Source: Nitrospirota bacterium (GTDB lineage Bacteria > Nitrospirota > Thermodesulfovibrionia > Thermodesulfovibrionales > Dissulfurispiraceae). Taken from it: DNA of 53,283 nucleotides. The position numbers and the translations under genes were made by a program. Below the pieces are notes generated by a model. The model saw only the letters and a list, made by a program, of their open reading frames with translations, was not told the DNA's origin and searched no databases. The stretch's first letter is position 1. Each line of letters opens with the position of its first letter. Positions 8,489 to 16,786 of the stretch are shown one piece after another. Where the stretch lies: positions 1 to 53,283 of the forward strand of contig JAMCVZ010000070.1 of assembly GCA_023476565.1 (NCBI GenBank). The letters run 5' to 3'.

Positions 8489-10267
8489 TTATCCCCTGCT
8501 TACCGCCTTGAACTTACATACGTCAAAGCAACTGCCGCATTTTATGCATGCCCCGGCATTTATCACGTGAGGTTTCTTTTTCTCTCCCTTTATCGCACCG
8601 GCAGGACATGCCCTCATGCACGCGCCGCAGCCCTTGCAGAAATCCTCGAGGATGCTGTAAGTAAGAAGGTCCCTGCAGACCTTTGCCGGGCATTGCTTGT
8701 CTTTGATATGAGCTTCGTATTCTTCCCTGAAGTATTTGATGGTACTGAGGACCGGATTGGGGGCTGTCTGCCCTAGGCCGCAGAGGGAGGCGGATTTGAT
8801 ATCGCCGCTCAGTTTCAGCAGGAGATCTATATCGCTTTCTTTGCCGAGGCCCTTTGTAATTCTGTCCAGTATCTCAAGGAGCCTTTTGGTGCCGATCCTG
8901 CAGGGCACGCATTTGCCGCATGATTCAGACTGGGTGAAATTGAGGAAGTATTTGGCGACATTCACCATGCAGTCGTCTTCATCGAGGACGATCATGCCGC
9001 CTGAGCCTACGATTGAGCCGACTTTTGCAAGGGACTCGTAATCGACATTGATATCGAGCATGTCGCCCGTAATGCAGCCGCCCGAGGGGCCGCCGGTCTG
9101 TACCGCTTTCAGCTTCTTGTTGTTTTCTATACCGCCGCCGATATCGTAAATTATCTCTTTGAGCGTAATGCCCATCGGGACTTCGATGAGGCCGGTATTT
9201 TTAACTTTTCCGGTGAGCGCGAATACCTTCGTGCCTTTTGATTTTTCCGTACCGTAAGAGGAAAACCATTCAGGTCCGCGTTTGATGATATAGGGGATGT
9301 TTGCCAGGGTCTCGACATTGTTGATGACCGTGGGCTTTCCCCATAAGCCGTGGTGAACAGGGAAGGGCGGCTTCGCCCGCGGCATTCCCCTCTGTCCCTC
9401 GATGGAAGCTATAAGCGCGGTCTCTTCGCCGCATACAAAGGCGCCTGCGCCGAGTTTAATCTTGATATCGAAATCGAACCCTTTATTGAAAATATTTTTG
9501 CCGAGATACCCGCGCTCTCCAGCAGCCTTGATGGCCTTTTTAAGTCTCTCTACCGCGAGGGGATATTCGGCCCTGATATAGACATATCCTTTTGTCGCCC
9601 CGATCGCGTAAGCGCCGATCACCATGCCTTCCAGCACGGCGTGCGGGTTGCCTTCTATAACGGCCCTGTCCATGAACGCGCCGGGGTCGCCTTCATCGGC
9701 ATTGCAGATTATGTACTTCCGGTCTCCCGGGGCCTTGCGGCACGCTTCCCATTTTACGCCGGTGGGGAAGCCCGCGCCCCCTCGGCCCCTCAGCCCCGAC
9801 TTCTTTATCATGTCGATTACTGCTTCGGGGCTCATGGCATTAAATACTTTATCGATTGCCTTGTACCCCTCAGCGGCAATATAAGCCCCGATATCTTCGG
9901 GGTCTATGTTGCCGCAATCGGAGAGAACGACCTTGATCTGCTTTTCATGAAATTTATGGTAATCATCCGTTACCTGCCAGTCGGAAACCGGATTGCCGGC
10001 TACAACATGCTCGTCAATGATACGCTGTACCATATCGGGCTTTATGTACTGGTAGGTTGTCCTGTTGTCACCGGCGATTACGTCGACAAGGACGTCCCTT
10101 GCGCACAGGCCGCGGCATCCGACCTTATGCATCGAGCATTCCTTCTTGAACTCGGCAGGGATATTCTTTTCTTTCATCAGGGATTCAAAGGTTGCGAGCA
10201 CCTCGGCGCCCCCTGCAGCCATGCCCCCCGTACCCATGCATACCTGTATGGTTATGCGCTTATTCAT
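8489..10267 (-). CDS. NuoF-like NADH-binding subunit of formate dehydrogenase
   Basis: This 592-residue flavoprotein is a NuoF/HndC/HydB-type subunit that passes electrons between NAD(H) and the formate dehydrogenase. An N-terminal thioredoxin-like [2Fe-2S] domain (CMGTGG and GCRGLCARD, residues 1-90) is followed by the FMN/NADH domain (SGLRGRGGAGFPTG at about 160; ADEGDPGAFMDR), an SLBB-like segment, and the NuoF [4Fe-4S] motif ESCGKCVPCRIGTKR. The C-terminus adds two ferredoxin [4Fe-4S] clusters (CKGCGACMRACP, CIKCGSCFDVC). The added N- and C-terminal clusters are typical of soluble NAD-dependent or electron-bifurcating enzymes, not complex I. Bifurcation with ferredoxin is possible but not proven. 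It overlaps the NuoE-like gene by 8 bp. Confidence 0.92.
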   Translation of the reverse strand: MNKRITIQVCMGTGGMAAGGAEVLATFESLMKEKNIPAEFKKECSMHKVGCRGLCARDVLVDVIAGDNRTTYQYIKPDMVQRIIDEHVVAGNPVSDWQVTDDYHKFHEKQIKVVLSDCGNIDPEDIGAYIAAEGYKAIDKVFNAMSPEAVIDMIKKSGLRGRGGAGFPTGVKWEACRKAPGDRKYIICNADEGDPGAFMDRAVIEGNPHAVLEGMVIGAYAIGATKGYVYIRAEYPLAVERLKKAIKAAGERGYLGKNIFNKGFDFDIKIKLGAGAFVCGEETALIASIEGQRGMPRAKPPFPVHHGLWGKPTVINNVETLANIPYIIKRGPEWFSSYGTEKSKGTKVFALTGKVKNTGLIEVPMGITLKEIIYDIGGGIENNKKLKAVQTGGPSGGCITGDMLDINVDYESLAKVGSIVGSGGMIVLDEDDCMVNVAKYFLNFTQSESCGKCVPCRIGTKRLLEILDRITKGLGKESDIDLLLKLSGDIKSASLCGLGQTAPNPVLSTIKYFREEYEAHIKDKQCPAKVCRDLLTYSILEDFCKGCGACMRACPAGAIKGEKKKPHVINAGACIKCGSCFDVCKFKAVSRG

Positions 10268-10727
10268 CGCTTCCCTCTTTGAGCGTCTTGAGCTCCTTGG
10301 CCACCTTGTCGGTCGTCATCTTCCCGTAGACCTTCTTATTGATGATGACAACAGGGGCAATGCTGCAGGCCCCGACACACGCTACCTGCTCAAGGGTGAA
10401 TTTCCTGTCTTCCGTTGTATTTTCGCCGCCGGTGAGGTTTAATTCTCTCTTTAAGTTATTGATAATACGTTCAGAGCCCTTTACGTGGCAGGCTGTTCCG
10501 CAGCAGGCCGTAATGATATTCTTGCCCCTCGGCTTAAGGTAAAACTGGGCATAAAAGGTGGAAACGCCGAAAAAGTTGCTGGCAGGAATATCGAGTTCTT
10601 CCGAAAAACGGTAGACGGCTTCCTCCGGGATATACCCGAAGACTTCCTGAGTTTCCTGCAAGAGGGAGATTATATTTCCCTCGTTTTCCCTGAAGTTTTT
10701 GATAAGCAACTGTAATTTATCTTCCAT
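10260..10727 (-). CDS. NuoE-like [2Fe-2S] subunit of formate dehydrogenase
   Basis: A 155-residue thioredoxin-like [2Fe-2S] protein, the usual size for NuoE/HndA/HydC. A helical N-terminus (FRENEGNIISLLQETQEVFGYIPEEA) precedes the iron-sulfur domain, whose ligands are visible as ACCGTACHVKG at about residue 90 and CVGACSIAP at about 128. It is the first gene of the four-gene run continuing with the NuoF-like subunit, fdhA and fhs. In such complexes the cluster sits beside the FMN of the NuoF-like partner. The ATG is preceded by a weak purine-rich site. Identification is firm at family level. Confidence 0.92.
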   Translation of the reverse strand: MEDKLQLLIKNFRENEGNIISLLQETQEVFGYIPEEAVYRFSEELDIPASNFFGVSTFYAQFYLKPRGKNIITACCGTACHVKGSERIINNLKRELNLTGGENTTEDRKFTLEQVACVGACSIAPVVIINKKVYGKMTTDKVAKELKTLKEGSDE

Positions 10728-10938
10728 AGCATATCTTCCCGTTCTATAAGTTTTTCATATTTGGATATGAGAACTCGTTATACTAACATAAGAATTTAAT
10801 ATTTTACCATATAAATTTCCGGTTATTTTACTCAGGATAATTTCATAAATAAAATTAATATTACAGACGCGCAGCGACATAAAACAGATTGATATTAATC
10901 GGCTTTATGCGGCCTTTCCGGAGAGCGCAAGCCTTAAG
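10728..10938. other. AT-rich intergenic region upstream of the FDH operon
   Basis: A 211-bp gap between two minus-strand operons. The half next to the NuoE-like gene is AT-rich and should hold the promoter of the formate dehydrogenase operon. An inverted CATAT/ATATG pair occurs near 10757-10770. No convincing -35/-10 or sigma-54 pair and no clear terminator for the lipoprotein operon were found. Confidence 0.4.
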
Positions 10939-11526
10939 TTATAATTTTGATGCAGTCAGTATTTTAACGATGTTGTCTTTTACCTCTTCAATTCCCTCAG
11001 AGAGGGCGCTGCTCAGCCCTTTTGCGAGGCCCAAAAAGGTCTTGTCCCCGAGTTTTACCTTTTTGTAAACCGTGCCGCGATACTGTTCCATTCCACCAGG
11101 CGAAATGAGTTCGGCATCGAAAGCGAGCTCTCCGAATGAGCCTTCAGCGGTATCGTACATTTCGAATTTTTTCAGTTTTATTTTGAGCGCGTAGAAGTCC
11201 ACAGGCAAAAAACCGGATGTCCTTATCTCCTTGAACAGGCCTGTGGCATAGAGGTAATCCCTGAGAGCGCCTTTCATTATCTCGTTCGGCGCGGAATCCC
11301 ACTTCGAGTATTTTGATATGACAAGCTGGTAGGGAGAGCTCCTATGTGCAATATAAGGCTGAGCAAGATATCGCGGGGCCTCAAGTATTATGGCTACTGA
11401 TACCTTCGCCTTATTGTTGCTCGCTTCCCGCCCGACCGGTGTATACAGGCTGTATATCCTTGTTTCAGGCATCGAGCATGCCGAAAGAAAGAGAACCAAT
11501 AAAGCTAGTGCCGAAACCCTCCGCAT
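10939..11526 (-). CDS. ABC-type transport auxiliary lipoprotein (PqiC-like)
   Basis: A 195-residue lipoprotein with a signal peptide and lipobox LFLSAC-S at about residue 17. The mature part begins PETRIYSLYTP and contains QPYIAHRSSPYQLVISKYSKW, the pattern of the ABC-trans-aux/PqiC family: small periplasmic lipoproteins, often outer-membrane anchored, that work with MCE-type lipid transporters. It is the last gene of the mlaE-mlaF-mlaD run, one base after mlaD, so it is presumably the outer-membrane-side component of that transporter. No MlaA or MlaC gene is visible here, so this operon resembles a Pqi-like or delta-type MCE system more than the E. coli Mla set. Confidence 0.85.
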   Translation of the reverse strand: MRRVSALALLVLFLSACSMPETRIYSLYTPVGREASNNKAKVSVAIILEAPRYLAQPYIAHRSSPYQLVISKYSKWDSAPNEIMKGALRDYLYATGLFKEIRTSGFLPVDFYALKIKLKKFEMYDTAEGSFGELAFDAELISPGGMEQYRGTVYKKVKLGDKTFLGLAKGLSSALSEGIEEVKDNIVKILTASKL

Positions 11527-11527
11527 C

Positions 11528-12439
11528 TTACTCCTCCCCTACCGTATCTTCCTTGTAAATAACGCTCCACGGTTTGTGCTTTATTTCCAGCATGGCGTCA
11601 TGCAGGTCTTCCGAGGTTTTCGTGAGAGTCTTGAGGAGCGCATCGATATTCCGGGATTGCAGGTCTATCGTCCTGTCCACTGATTTGGCTGTTTTATCAA
11701 CTGTTTTGGCCGTCTCTTCGAATGTCCTGATCATATCATGTGCCTTTTCCATGCCTTCCCGTGCCCTCATGATCAACTGCGCAATCTCTCTTTTATTCCC
11801 TTTGACAAGCGACTCGACTTCCACAAGAACATGTTCAAGTTTATCGGTAGTCTCCTTTAAGGAACCAGCAACCTTATCAAGGCTTGAAGAGCCGGAAACG
11901 ATTGCCTTATCCGTGTTCGCGATAAGCTTCTCAACGTTATCTATATTCTTCTTGCTGAAGAGGGCATCGACATCCTTGATAAGGCCGTTTACAGAGCCTG
12001 ATATTTCATCAAGCTTTGCCATGAGTTCGGTAAATTGCACCTGCTCGTCGGAAGGAATGGTTTCGCCGGGCTTAAAACGTTCATTCGTTGTTTTGTCTAC
12101 TGAAAGCAGCAAATAGATATCGCCGACAAAGCCGATTTGTGTGATAAGGGCCTTTGTCCCTTTATAAAGGGGAGTGCCTCTTTTGACACCGATCTTTATG
12201 GTAATCGAATCACCCGCGCTGACAGGCTCTCTGACGCCGATAACCTGTCCGACCCTTACGCCGCCGAGCTTGACCTGGGCCCCTTCTTCAAGGCCGGCGG
12301 CATTCTTTACCTTTATATAGTAGGTATCGAATTTCTCGAACATCCGGGCGCCGCCGATAAGGATAATGAAACCGCTCAGGAGCACAAGAGCTGAAACGAT
12401 GATGAGCCCCGCCTTGACTTCCTCTTTCAGATACGCCAC
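11528..12439 (-). CDS. mlaD: MCE-family lipid-binding protein MlaD-like
   Basis: A 303-residue inner-membrane-anchored MCE protein. One N-terminal transmembrane helix (GLIIVSALVLLSGFIILIGG, residues 11-30) precedes a single MCE domain (about 38-115, containing GLEEGAQVKLGGVRVGQV). A long helical C-terminal tail (about 150-290) is rich in TVDKTAKSVDRT-type repeats and probably forms a coiled coil. MCE proteins form hexameric rings that pass phospholipids across the periplasm. E. coli MlaD is about 180 residues, so the extended helical tail is notable and may bridge further into the periplasm. The gene follows mlaF by 3 bp and is followed by the auxiliary lipoprotein. Confidence 0.9.
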   Translation of the reverse strand: MAYLKEEVKAGLIIVSALVLLSGFIILIGGARMFEKFDTYYIKVKNAAGLEEGAQVKLGGVRVGQVIGVREPVSAGDSITIKIGVKRGTPLYKGTKALITQIGFVGDIYLLLSVDKTTNERFKPGETIPSDEQVQFTELMAKLDEISGSVNGLIKDVDALFSKKNIDNVEKLIANTDKAIVSGSSSLDKVAGSLKETTDKLEHVLVEVESLVKGNKREIAQLIMRAREGMEKAHDMIRTFEETAKTVDKTAKSVDRTIDLQSRNIDALLKTLTKTSEDLHDAMLEIKHKPWSVIYKEDTVGEE

Positions 12440-12442
12440 TGC

Positions 12443-13228
12443 TTAATCTCCTGCGATAAACCTGAAATAATCTTCAGGGGAATACGTCTCAGCCTCAGGC
12501 CTCCGGTCGAGGAACATCTTGATCCTCGGGTTTCCGGAAACCCGCAGCTCATCAAGCGTGCCCGAAAAGATGACCTCGCCCAAATCAAGCATGATAACAT
12601 AATCGGCAATCATGAATACACTGGGAAGCTCATGGGTAACCACTACGATGGTCATCTTGAATACGTTCCTGAGTTTCAGTATAAGTTCATCAAGTCCGGC
12701 AGCGGTCACCGGGTCGAGCCCTGCGGATGGTTCATCAAAGAAGAGAAACTCGGGATCCAGCGCCATTGCCCGTGCAAGCCCGGCCCTTTTCTTCATGCCG
12801 CCCGAAAGCTGGGAGGGATAAAAACCCTCGAATCCCGAAAGGCCGACCAGGTCGAGCTTCATGCGGACCATGATTTGAATAGTGGAATCTTCCAGCTCGG
12901 TATGCTCCCTCAAGGGGAGGGCGACATTATCCATGAGGGTCATGGAATTGAGCAGCGCCGCTCCCTGGAACAGGATACCCATCCTCTTCCTGATGTCATT
13001 GAGGGCATCCTCATTCATCGAAACGATATCCTTCCTGTTTATGAGGATATTCCCCCGTGTCGGTTTCAGCAGGCCGATGAGGTGTTTCAGCAGAGTGCTT
13101 TTTCCGCAGCCGCTTCCCCCGAGAATGACCGTAGTCTTCCCGCGCGGGATGGAGAACGATATCTTTTTGAGTATCTCCCTCTCCCCATAATGGGTCACAA
13201 GGTCTTTAACGTCTATCGCTTTATCCAT
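12443..13228 (-). CDS. mlaF: ABC transporter ATPase, MlaF-like
   Basis: A 261-residue ABC ATPase that drives the MCE lipid transporter. Walker A is GGSGCGKST (about residues 37-45), the signature is LSGGMKKRAGLARAMA (about 140), and Walker B is EFLFFDEPSAGLDP (about 160), followed by the H-loop VTHELPSV. The LSGGMKKR signature variant is characteristic of the Mla/Ttg2A group. It lies between the mlaE-like permease (19 bp upstream) and mlaD. The C-terminal extension with PEAETYSPEDYFRFIAGD matches the MlaF tail that contacts the partner subunit. Confidence 0.93.
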   Translation of the reverse strand: MDKAIDVKDLVTHYGEREILKKISFSIPRGKTTVILGGSGCGKSTLLKHLIGLLKPTRGNILINRKDIVSMNEDALNDIRKRMGILFQGAALLNSMTLMDNVALPLREHTELEDSTIQIMVRMKLDLVGLSGFEGFYPSQLSGGMKKRAGLARAMALDPEFLFFDEPSAGLDPVTAAGLDELILKLRNVFKMTIVVVTHELPSVFMIADYVIMLDLGEVIFSGTLDELRVSGNPRIKMFLDRRPEAETYSPEDYFRFIAGD

Positions 13229-13247
13229 TACCGTCGTTGCGCACCTT

Positions 13248-14066
13248 TCATGTAAAGTAATAAAACAATGCCGTAAAGAAGAGATCGAAAACGATCACCA
13301 GGAATATTGACGTCACGACCGATGCGGTTGTCCTCAATCCGACCTCTTCGGCCCCCCCTTCCACCTTAAATCCCTGATAGGCCCCTACAATTGTTATAAC
13401 GACACCAAATGCCCAGGCCTTGACCAACCCCGTGAAAACATCCTTGACGAGCAAGGCGTTTATTGTCTGCTGGAAATAATTATAGGGGTGTATCTCGAGT
13501 GCGGTTACCGACAGCAGGAACCCGCCGAAAAGACCGATGGCATCGGCAATGACAGTGAGTGCAGGCACCATAAGCATCAGGGCGATGAGCTTCGGGACAA
13601 CAAGGAACCTTACCGGGTTGATGCCCATGCTTATAAGCGCATCCACCTCCTCGGCTGCCTTCATGGAGCCGATTTCAGCGGCAAAGGCCGAACCGCTTCT
13701 CCCTGCAACGATGATCGCCGTCAGTATCGGGCCGAGTTCCCGTATAATGGAGACCCCGACAAGGTTTGCGACATATATCAGAGCCCCCAGTCTTTTCAAC
13801 TGATAAGCGGACTGGAGCGCCAGGATTATGCCGACAAAAAGCGAAATGACTGCAACTATGGGCACGGAGTTATAGCCCGTCTTCACTATTTCGGATACGC
13901 TCGCCCTGACCCTGAGAGGCTTGCCTTTGAACGGCGAGACAAACGTCCAGTAAAAAGTGGCGTTGATGAGTTTCGACGCATCGTGTATATCTCTCAGCGC
14001 TGAAAGGGTCTTTCTGCCTATGGGGCCGAGGAGGGCTTCAGCTATTGACGGCATCGTCAAGATCAC
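13248..14066 (-). CDS. mlaE: ABC transporter permease, MlaE-like
   Basis: A 272-residue permease of the MlaE/YrbE family with about five or six hydrophobic segments. The family hallmark AGRSGSAFAAEIGSMKAAEEVDALISMG (coupling-helix region, about residues 140-165) is present, followed by NPVRFLVVPK. It forms the membrane channel of the MCE transporter with the MlaF-like ATPase. The start at 14066 overlaps the end of the STAS gene by 29 bp; the ATG at 14054 is an alternative. Overlap with the STAS gene implies translational coupling. Confidence 0.92.
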   Translation of the reverse strand: MILTMPSIAEALLGPIGRKTLSALRDIHDASKLINATFYWTFVSPFKGKPLRVRASVSEIVKTGYNSVPIVAVISLFVGIILALQSAYQLKRLGALIYVANLVGVSIIRELGPILTAIIVAGRSGSAFAAEIGSMKAAEEVDALISMGINPVRFLVVPKLIALMLMVPALTVIADAIGLFGGFLLSVTALEIHPYNYFQQTINALLVKDVFTGLVKAWAFGVVITIVGAYQGFKVEGGAEEVGLRTTASVVTSIFLVIVFDLFFTALFYYFT

Positions 14067-14367
14067 CGTAAATCTCGAAAACCTTGTCGAGCTTGGAGAA
14101 ATTGAATATCTCCATAACTCCGGCGGGAATGGAGGCCAGTTTCAGTTTCCCTCCGAAGGCCATCATGCCTTTGAGCCCCTCTACAAACGTAGCGATCCCT
14201 GAACTGTCGATATAGGAAACCCCCTTAAGGTCGACAAGCAGGGGGGTGGTCTTTTTGCTTACGAGGGACATGAGTTCCTTTCGCAGGGAAGGGGACGCAT
14301 GCATATCTATCTCCCCTGAAACCTCCATCACCTTTTTGCCTTTATAATCGATAACCTCAATCTTCAT
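14038..14367 (-). CDS. STAS-domain anti-sigma-factor antagonist
   Basis: A 109-residue STAS protein. I chose the ATG at 14367 (MKIEVIDYKG), preceded by GAGGGG, because it gives the normal domain length; a longer frame upstream is shadow. VSGEIDMHASPSLRKEL and the SpoIIAA-type phosphorylation motif YIDSSGIATFVEG are present; the DSSG serine is the expected kinase target. It overlaps the RsbW-like gene by 11 bp and the mlaE gene by 29 bp. It could be the antagonist of the RsbW-like kinase, the MlaB-like STAS subunit that sits on MlaF, or both. Position supports both readings. Confidence 0.88.
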   Translation of the reverse strand: MKIEVIDYKGKKVMEVSGEIDMHASPSLRKELMSLVSKKTTPLLVDLKGVSYIDSSGIATFVEGLKGMMAFGGKLKLASIPAGVMEIFNFSKLDKVFEIYGDLDDAVNS

Positions 14368-14779
14368 TATCCCCTCTTTTGTATCTGATGAGCCTGAGCC
14401 TGTTTCCCTTTTTCTTCCTTTCATCGAAAGCAAGGACATCAAAGGCCCTCTTGATAAGGTGAATGCCGAGGCCCCCGGGCTTCACCTCGTCAAGGCTTCT
14501 GCCTTCAATGAGTTCAGGGTTCGCTTTGATGCCGCTGTCCTCTATGGTGACTTCGAAGCCCTCTTGTGTAATCCTGAATTCCACGGCAATCCTCTTGCCC
14601 GCATCTCCCTTGTAGGCATACTTTATTACATTTGAACAGGCTTCATCAACAGCAAGTTTGACTTTATCTATCGATGCTTCCGACATTTCGGACAGTTCGC
14701 CCATCCTGGATACCAAGGCCCTTACCACGGAAAGATATTTGGGATGGGAGGGGATGGTAATCTTTACCGAATCCATCAT
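14357..14779 (-). CDS. serine kinase/anti-sigma factor, RsbW-like
   Basis: A 140-residue GHKL-type ATPase of the RsbW/SpoIIAB group. The N-box is KLAVDEACSNVIKYAY (about residues 40-57), the G1 box is VTIEDSGIKANPE, and the G2 box is PGGLGIHLIKRAFD (about 103). In partner switching it phosphorylates the STAS antagonist and binds a sigma factor or other target. It lies between an RsbU-like phosphatase gene (1-bp gap) and the STAS gene (overlap). No sigma factor gene is adjacent, so the output is unknown. Confidence 0.9.
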   Translation of the reverse strand: MMDSVKITIPSHPKYLSVVRALVSRMGELSEMSEASIDKVKLAVDEACSNVIKYAYKGDAGKRIAVEFRITQEGFEVTIEDSGIKANPELIEGRSLDEVKPGGLGIHLIKRAFDVLAFDERKKKGNRLRLIRYKRGDNED

Positions 14780-14780
14780 A

Positions 14781-16091
14781 TCAGGACCCGCTCATCCATT
14801 TCAATTCCACCATAGTCAGGTCATCGGCCATCTCGGCGCCCTTTGAGAAGCCTTGTACGTATTCAACGATGGTCTGAACAAGCTGCCCGTCGCCCCTGTG
14901 CTTATTTATGAATAAAACAAACCTCTCAAAACCGATCCTCTCTCCTTTTTTGCTCTTTGCCTCAAATGTCCCGTCCGTCAATAAAAGCAACCTGTCGCCT
15001 TTCTTCATCTGAAAAACAGAAGAAGGGTATTCCGCCGGCACTATGCCGAGGGGAGGGCCGGACGGGATATCCAGAACTTTGACTTCGTCTTCTGTAACCA
15101 GGAGCAAAGGGGGATGCCCGGCAACAGACACCTGCAGTTCGCCTGAATGAATATCGGCTATAAGGTAAACAGCGGTGAGGAACATTCCCCTGGGGGCGCG
15201 GGAAAGCTGATCGTTCAGCAATTTCAGGGCAGCCTCAGGAGAATCCGCTTTATTTGCAATGTATCTGAAGTCGCTGATGATCTTTGCCATATAAATAGCC
15301 CCGGACACTCCTTTGCCGGAGACATCACCGATAAGGACTCCTGCCTTCCCTTCGGCAGGCTCTATAAAGTCGTACAGATCTCCGCCGACCTTTGCTGCGG
15401 GGATATTCACGGCCGATACCGTTAAGTTGCCCCGTGTGAATACCGGAGAATCGGGCAGAAAACTTTTTTGGAGGGATGAAGCGATCTCAAGCTCCTGCCT
15501 GAGCCTTTCCTTTTCGAGAGATTCCTTGTAAAAGCATGCGTTTTCTATTGCAATCGCAACCTGCCTGCAGAGGGTCTGAAATATTTCCGAATCGTAAGCG
15601 TCAAAAAAATCCTTGCTTTCAGGGTTGATTATCTCTGCAACACCGACAAGGCCGCTCCTGCCGACAAGGGGAACAGCTATAAGGCTTTTTGTCTTAAAGC
15701 CCGTCATCTTGTCTGCATCCCGGTAAAACCTGCTATCTGCCCCTGCATCGTTTATGACAAGCGGCTTAAGATTCTCGGCGACCCAGCCTGCGATGCCCTG
15801 ACCCAATTCAAGCGTAATCTTTTCTTTCAGGACATCGGATGTCGCTTCCTCCTGGCATAAGGCTACCTCGAATTCAAGCTTTTTGGTGTTTTTATTGTAA
15901 AGGAGTATGGAGCATGCCTCTGCGCTCATGACTTTCTTCGCCTTTTCCATAACAAGCGTCATGAGGTCATTGAAGTCGAGGGTCGACGATATAAGCACGG
16001 AGACTTCTCTGAGGGCCTTAAGGTCTTCGACCTTTTTCTCCAGGTTCCTGAGGTAATCTTCGGGAACGGTTATTTTCGACTCGCCCGGCAT
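14781..16091 (-). CDS. GAF-PP2C serine phosphatase, RsbU-like
   Basis: A 436-residue soluble regulator. A short N-terminal coiled coil leads into a GAF domain (about residues 30-190; note ACSILLYN and GQGIAGWVAENLKPLVINDA), then a helical linker (ERLRQELEIASSLQKSFLPD) and a PP2C/SpoIIE phosphatase domain (about 225-432). Metal-binding aspartates are visible in GGDLYDFI, GDVSGKGVSGAIYM, LLLTDGTFEA and ADDLTMVEL. It should dephosphorylate the downstream STAS protein in response to a ligand bound by GAF. It is the first gene of the run that continues into the MCE transporter. Confidence 0.92.
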   Translation of the reverse strand: MPGESKITVPEDYLRNLEKKVEDLKALREVSVLISSTLDFNDLMTLVMEKAKKVMSAEACSILLYNKNTKKLEFEVALCQEEATSDVLKEKITLELGQGIAGWVAENLKPLVINDAGADSRFYRDADKMTGFKTKSLIAVPLVGRSGLVGVAEIINPESKDFFDAYDSEIFQTLCRQVAIAIENACFYKESLEKERLRQELEIASSLQKSFLPDSPVFTRGNLTVSAVNIPAAKVGGDLYDFIEPAEGKAGVLIGDVSGKGVSGAIYMAKIISDFRYIANKADSPEAALKLLNDQLSRAPRGMFLTAVYLIADIHSGELQVSVAGHPPLLLVTEDEVKVLDIPSGPPLGIVPAEYPSSVFQMKKGDRLLLLTDGTFEAKSKKGERIGFERFVLFINKHRGDGQLVQTIVEYVQGFSKGAEMADDLTMVELKWMSGS

Positions 16092-16140
16092 AGCTTATTG
16101 AATACCAGATTTATGGTAAAACTTTCAAGGGGAAACAGGA

Positions 16141-16525
16141 GTGGTGGTGGGCGCTGAGCAGATAATCCTTGTTTTACACAGCCCTATTGTCGTTTCCGAG
16201 TATATGCCGCGACTGCCGTGGTTTGCCCGTAATGCCATGCAGCGCAACAGGACGCTTTGCGGTTTGTCTAACGCCGTTGTTGTTATCGAATCAGGCTTGA
16301 AGGGCGGCACGTTCGAGGCGGGGAAAGCAGCGCTCGCGCTAAGAAGACCTCTTTTTGTAGAGGAATATGCCCAGCCTGCCGGAACTGGCAATTGTGGAAG
16401 TGGACGGAGACAAGAGCGGCCCTCGATATGTCCGGCGTCCTTTCAAACGTGAACCCGACTTCGGCGTTACCAGCGTCAATTATGACCTGGGCGAACTTCT
16501 GGCAAAGGCAGAGGAACTGAGGTAG
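16141..16525 (+). pseudogene. DprA/Smf-like gene remnant, truncated and frameshifted
   Basis: The first frame (16141-16452) carries a fragment of the Rossmann fold of DprA/LOG-type proteins: SEYMPRLPWFARNAMQRNRTLCGLSNAVVVIESG, then [23 protein letters not shown]. At about nt 16367 the likely continuation moves to another frame ([14 protein letters not shown] to AKAEELR, stop at 16523). The N-terminal half of the domain, including the G-S-R nucleotide-binding motif, is missing. It is not preceded by a convincing start. I read it as a decayed accessory gene next to the VapBC pair; whether the second frame belongs to it is uncertain. Confidence 0.55.
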
Positions 16526-16534
16526 AGAATCATC

Positions 16535-16582
16535 TATCGATCATGGTATAGTATACATAATATATATCGATGGAGGTACAGT
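16535..16582 (+). promoter_or_regulatory. vapBC promoter/operator region with direct repeat
   Basis: Two related blocks beginning TATCGAT occur at 16535 (TATCGATCATGGTATAGTAT) and 16565 (TATCGATGGAGGTACAGTAT), exactly 30 bp apart, about three helical turns. Between them is the near-palindrome GTATAGTATAC. VapB-type AbrB-fold antitoxins usually autoregulate through such sites directly upstream of their gene. The second block also holds the GGAGG ribosome-binding site. Function is inference. Confidence 0.4.
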
Positions 16583-16786
16583 ATGAAAGCAACGATTTCT
16601 CCTAAATATCAAGTGGTGATACCCCGTGAACTCAGGGAAAACCTGCACCTCAAACCGGGCGAAAAAGTGGAGTTTCTGCAATATGAAAACAGGATCGAGA
16701 TGATTCCCGTCAGGGACATAAAGAAGATGCGTGGATTTCTAAAAGGGATTGATACCACGGTTGAGAGAGAAAAGGACAGGGTATGA
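16583..16786 (+). CDS. vapB: AbrB/MazE-fold antitoxin VapB
   Basis: A 67-residue swapped-hairpin AbrB-type DNA-binding protein: SPKYQVVIPRELRENLHLKPGEKVEFLQYENRIEMIPV is the standard domain (residues 6-45). The short C-terminal tail (MRGFLKGIDTTVEREKDRV) is the likely toxin-binding part. GGAGG precedes the ATG. Its stop overlaps the start of the PIN toxin gene by 4 bp (ATGA), the usual vapBC arrangement. Confidence 0.9.
   Translation: MKATISPKYQVVIPRELRENLHLKPGEKVEFLQYENRIEMIPVRDIKKMRGFLKGIDTTVEREKDRV

Noticed and set aside
9350-10282. 310-residue plus-strand frame opposite the NuoF-like gene
   Set aside because: It is antisense to a clear flavoprotein with all motifs; the composition is that of a shadow frame.
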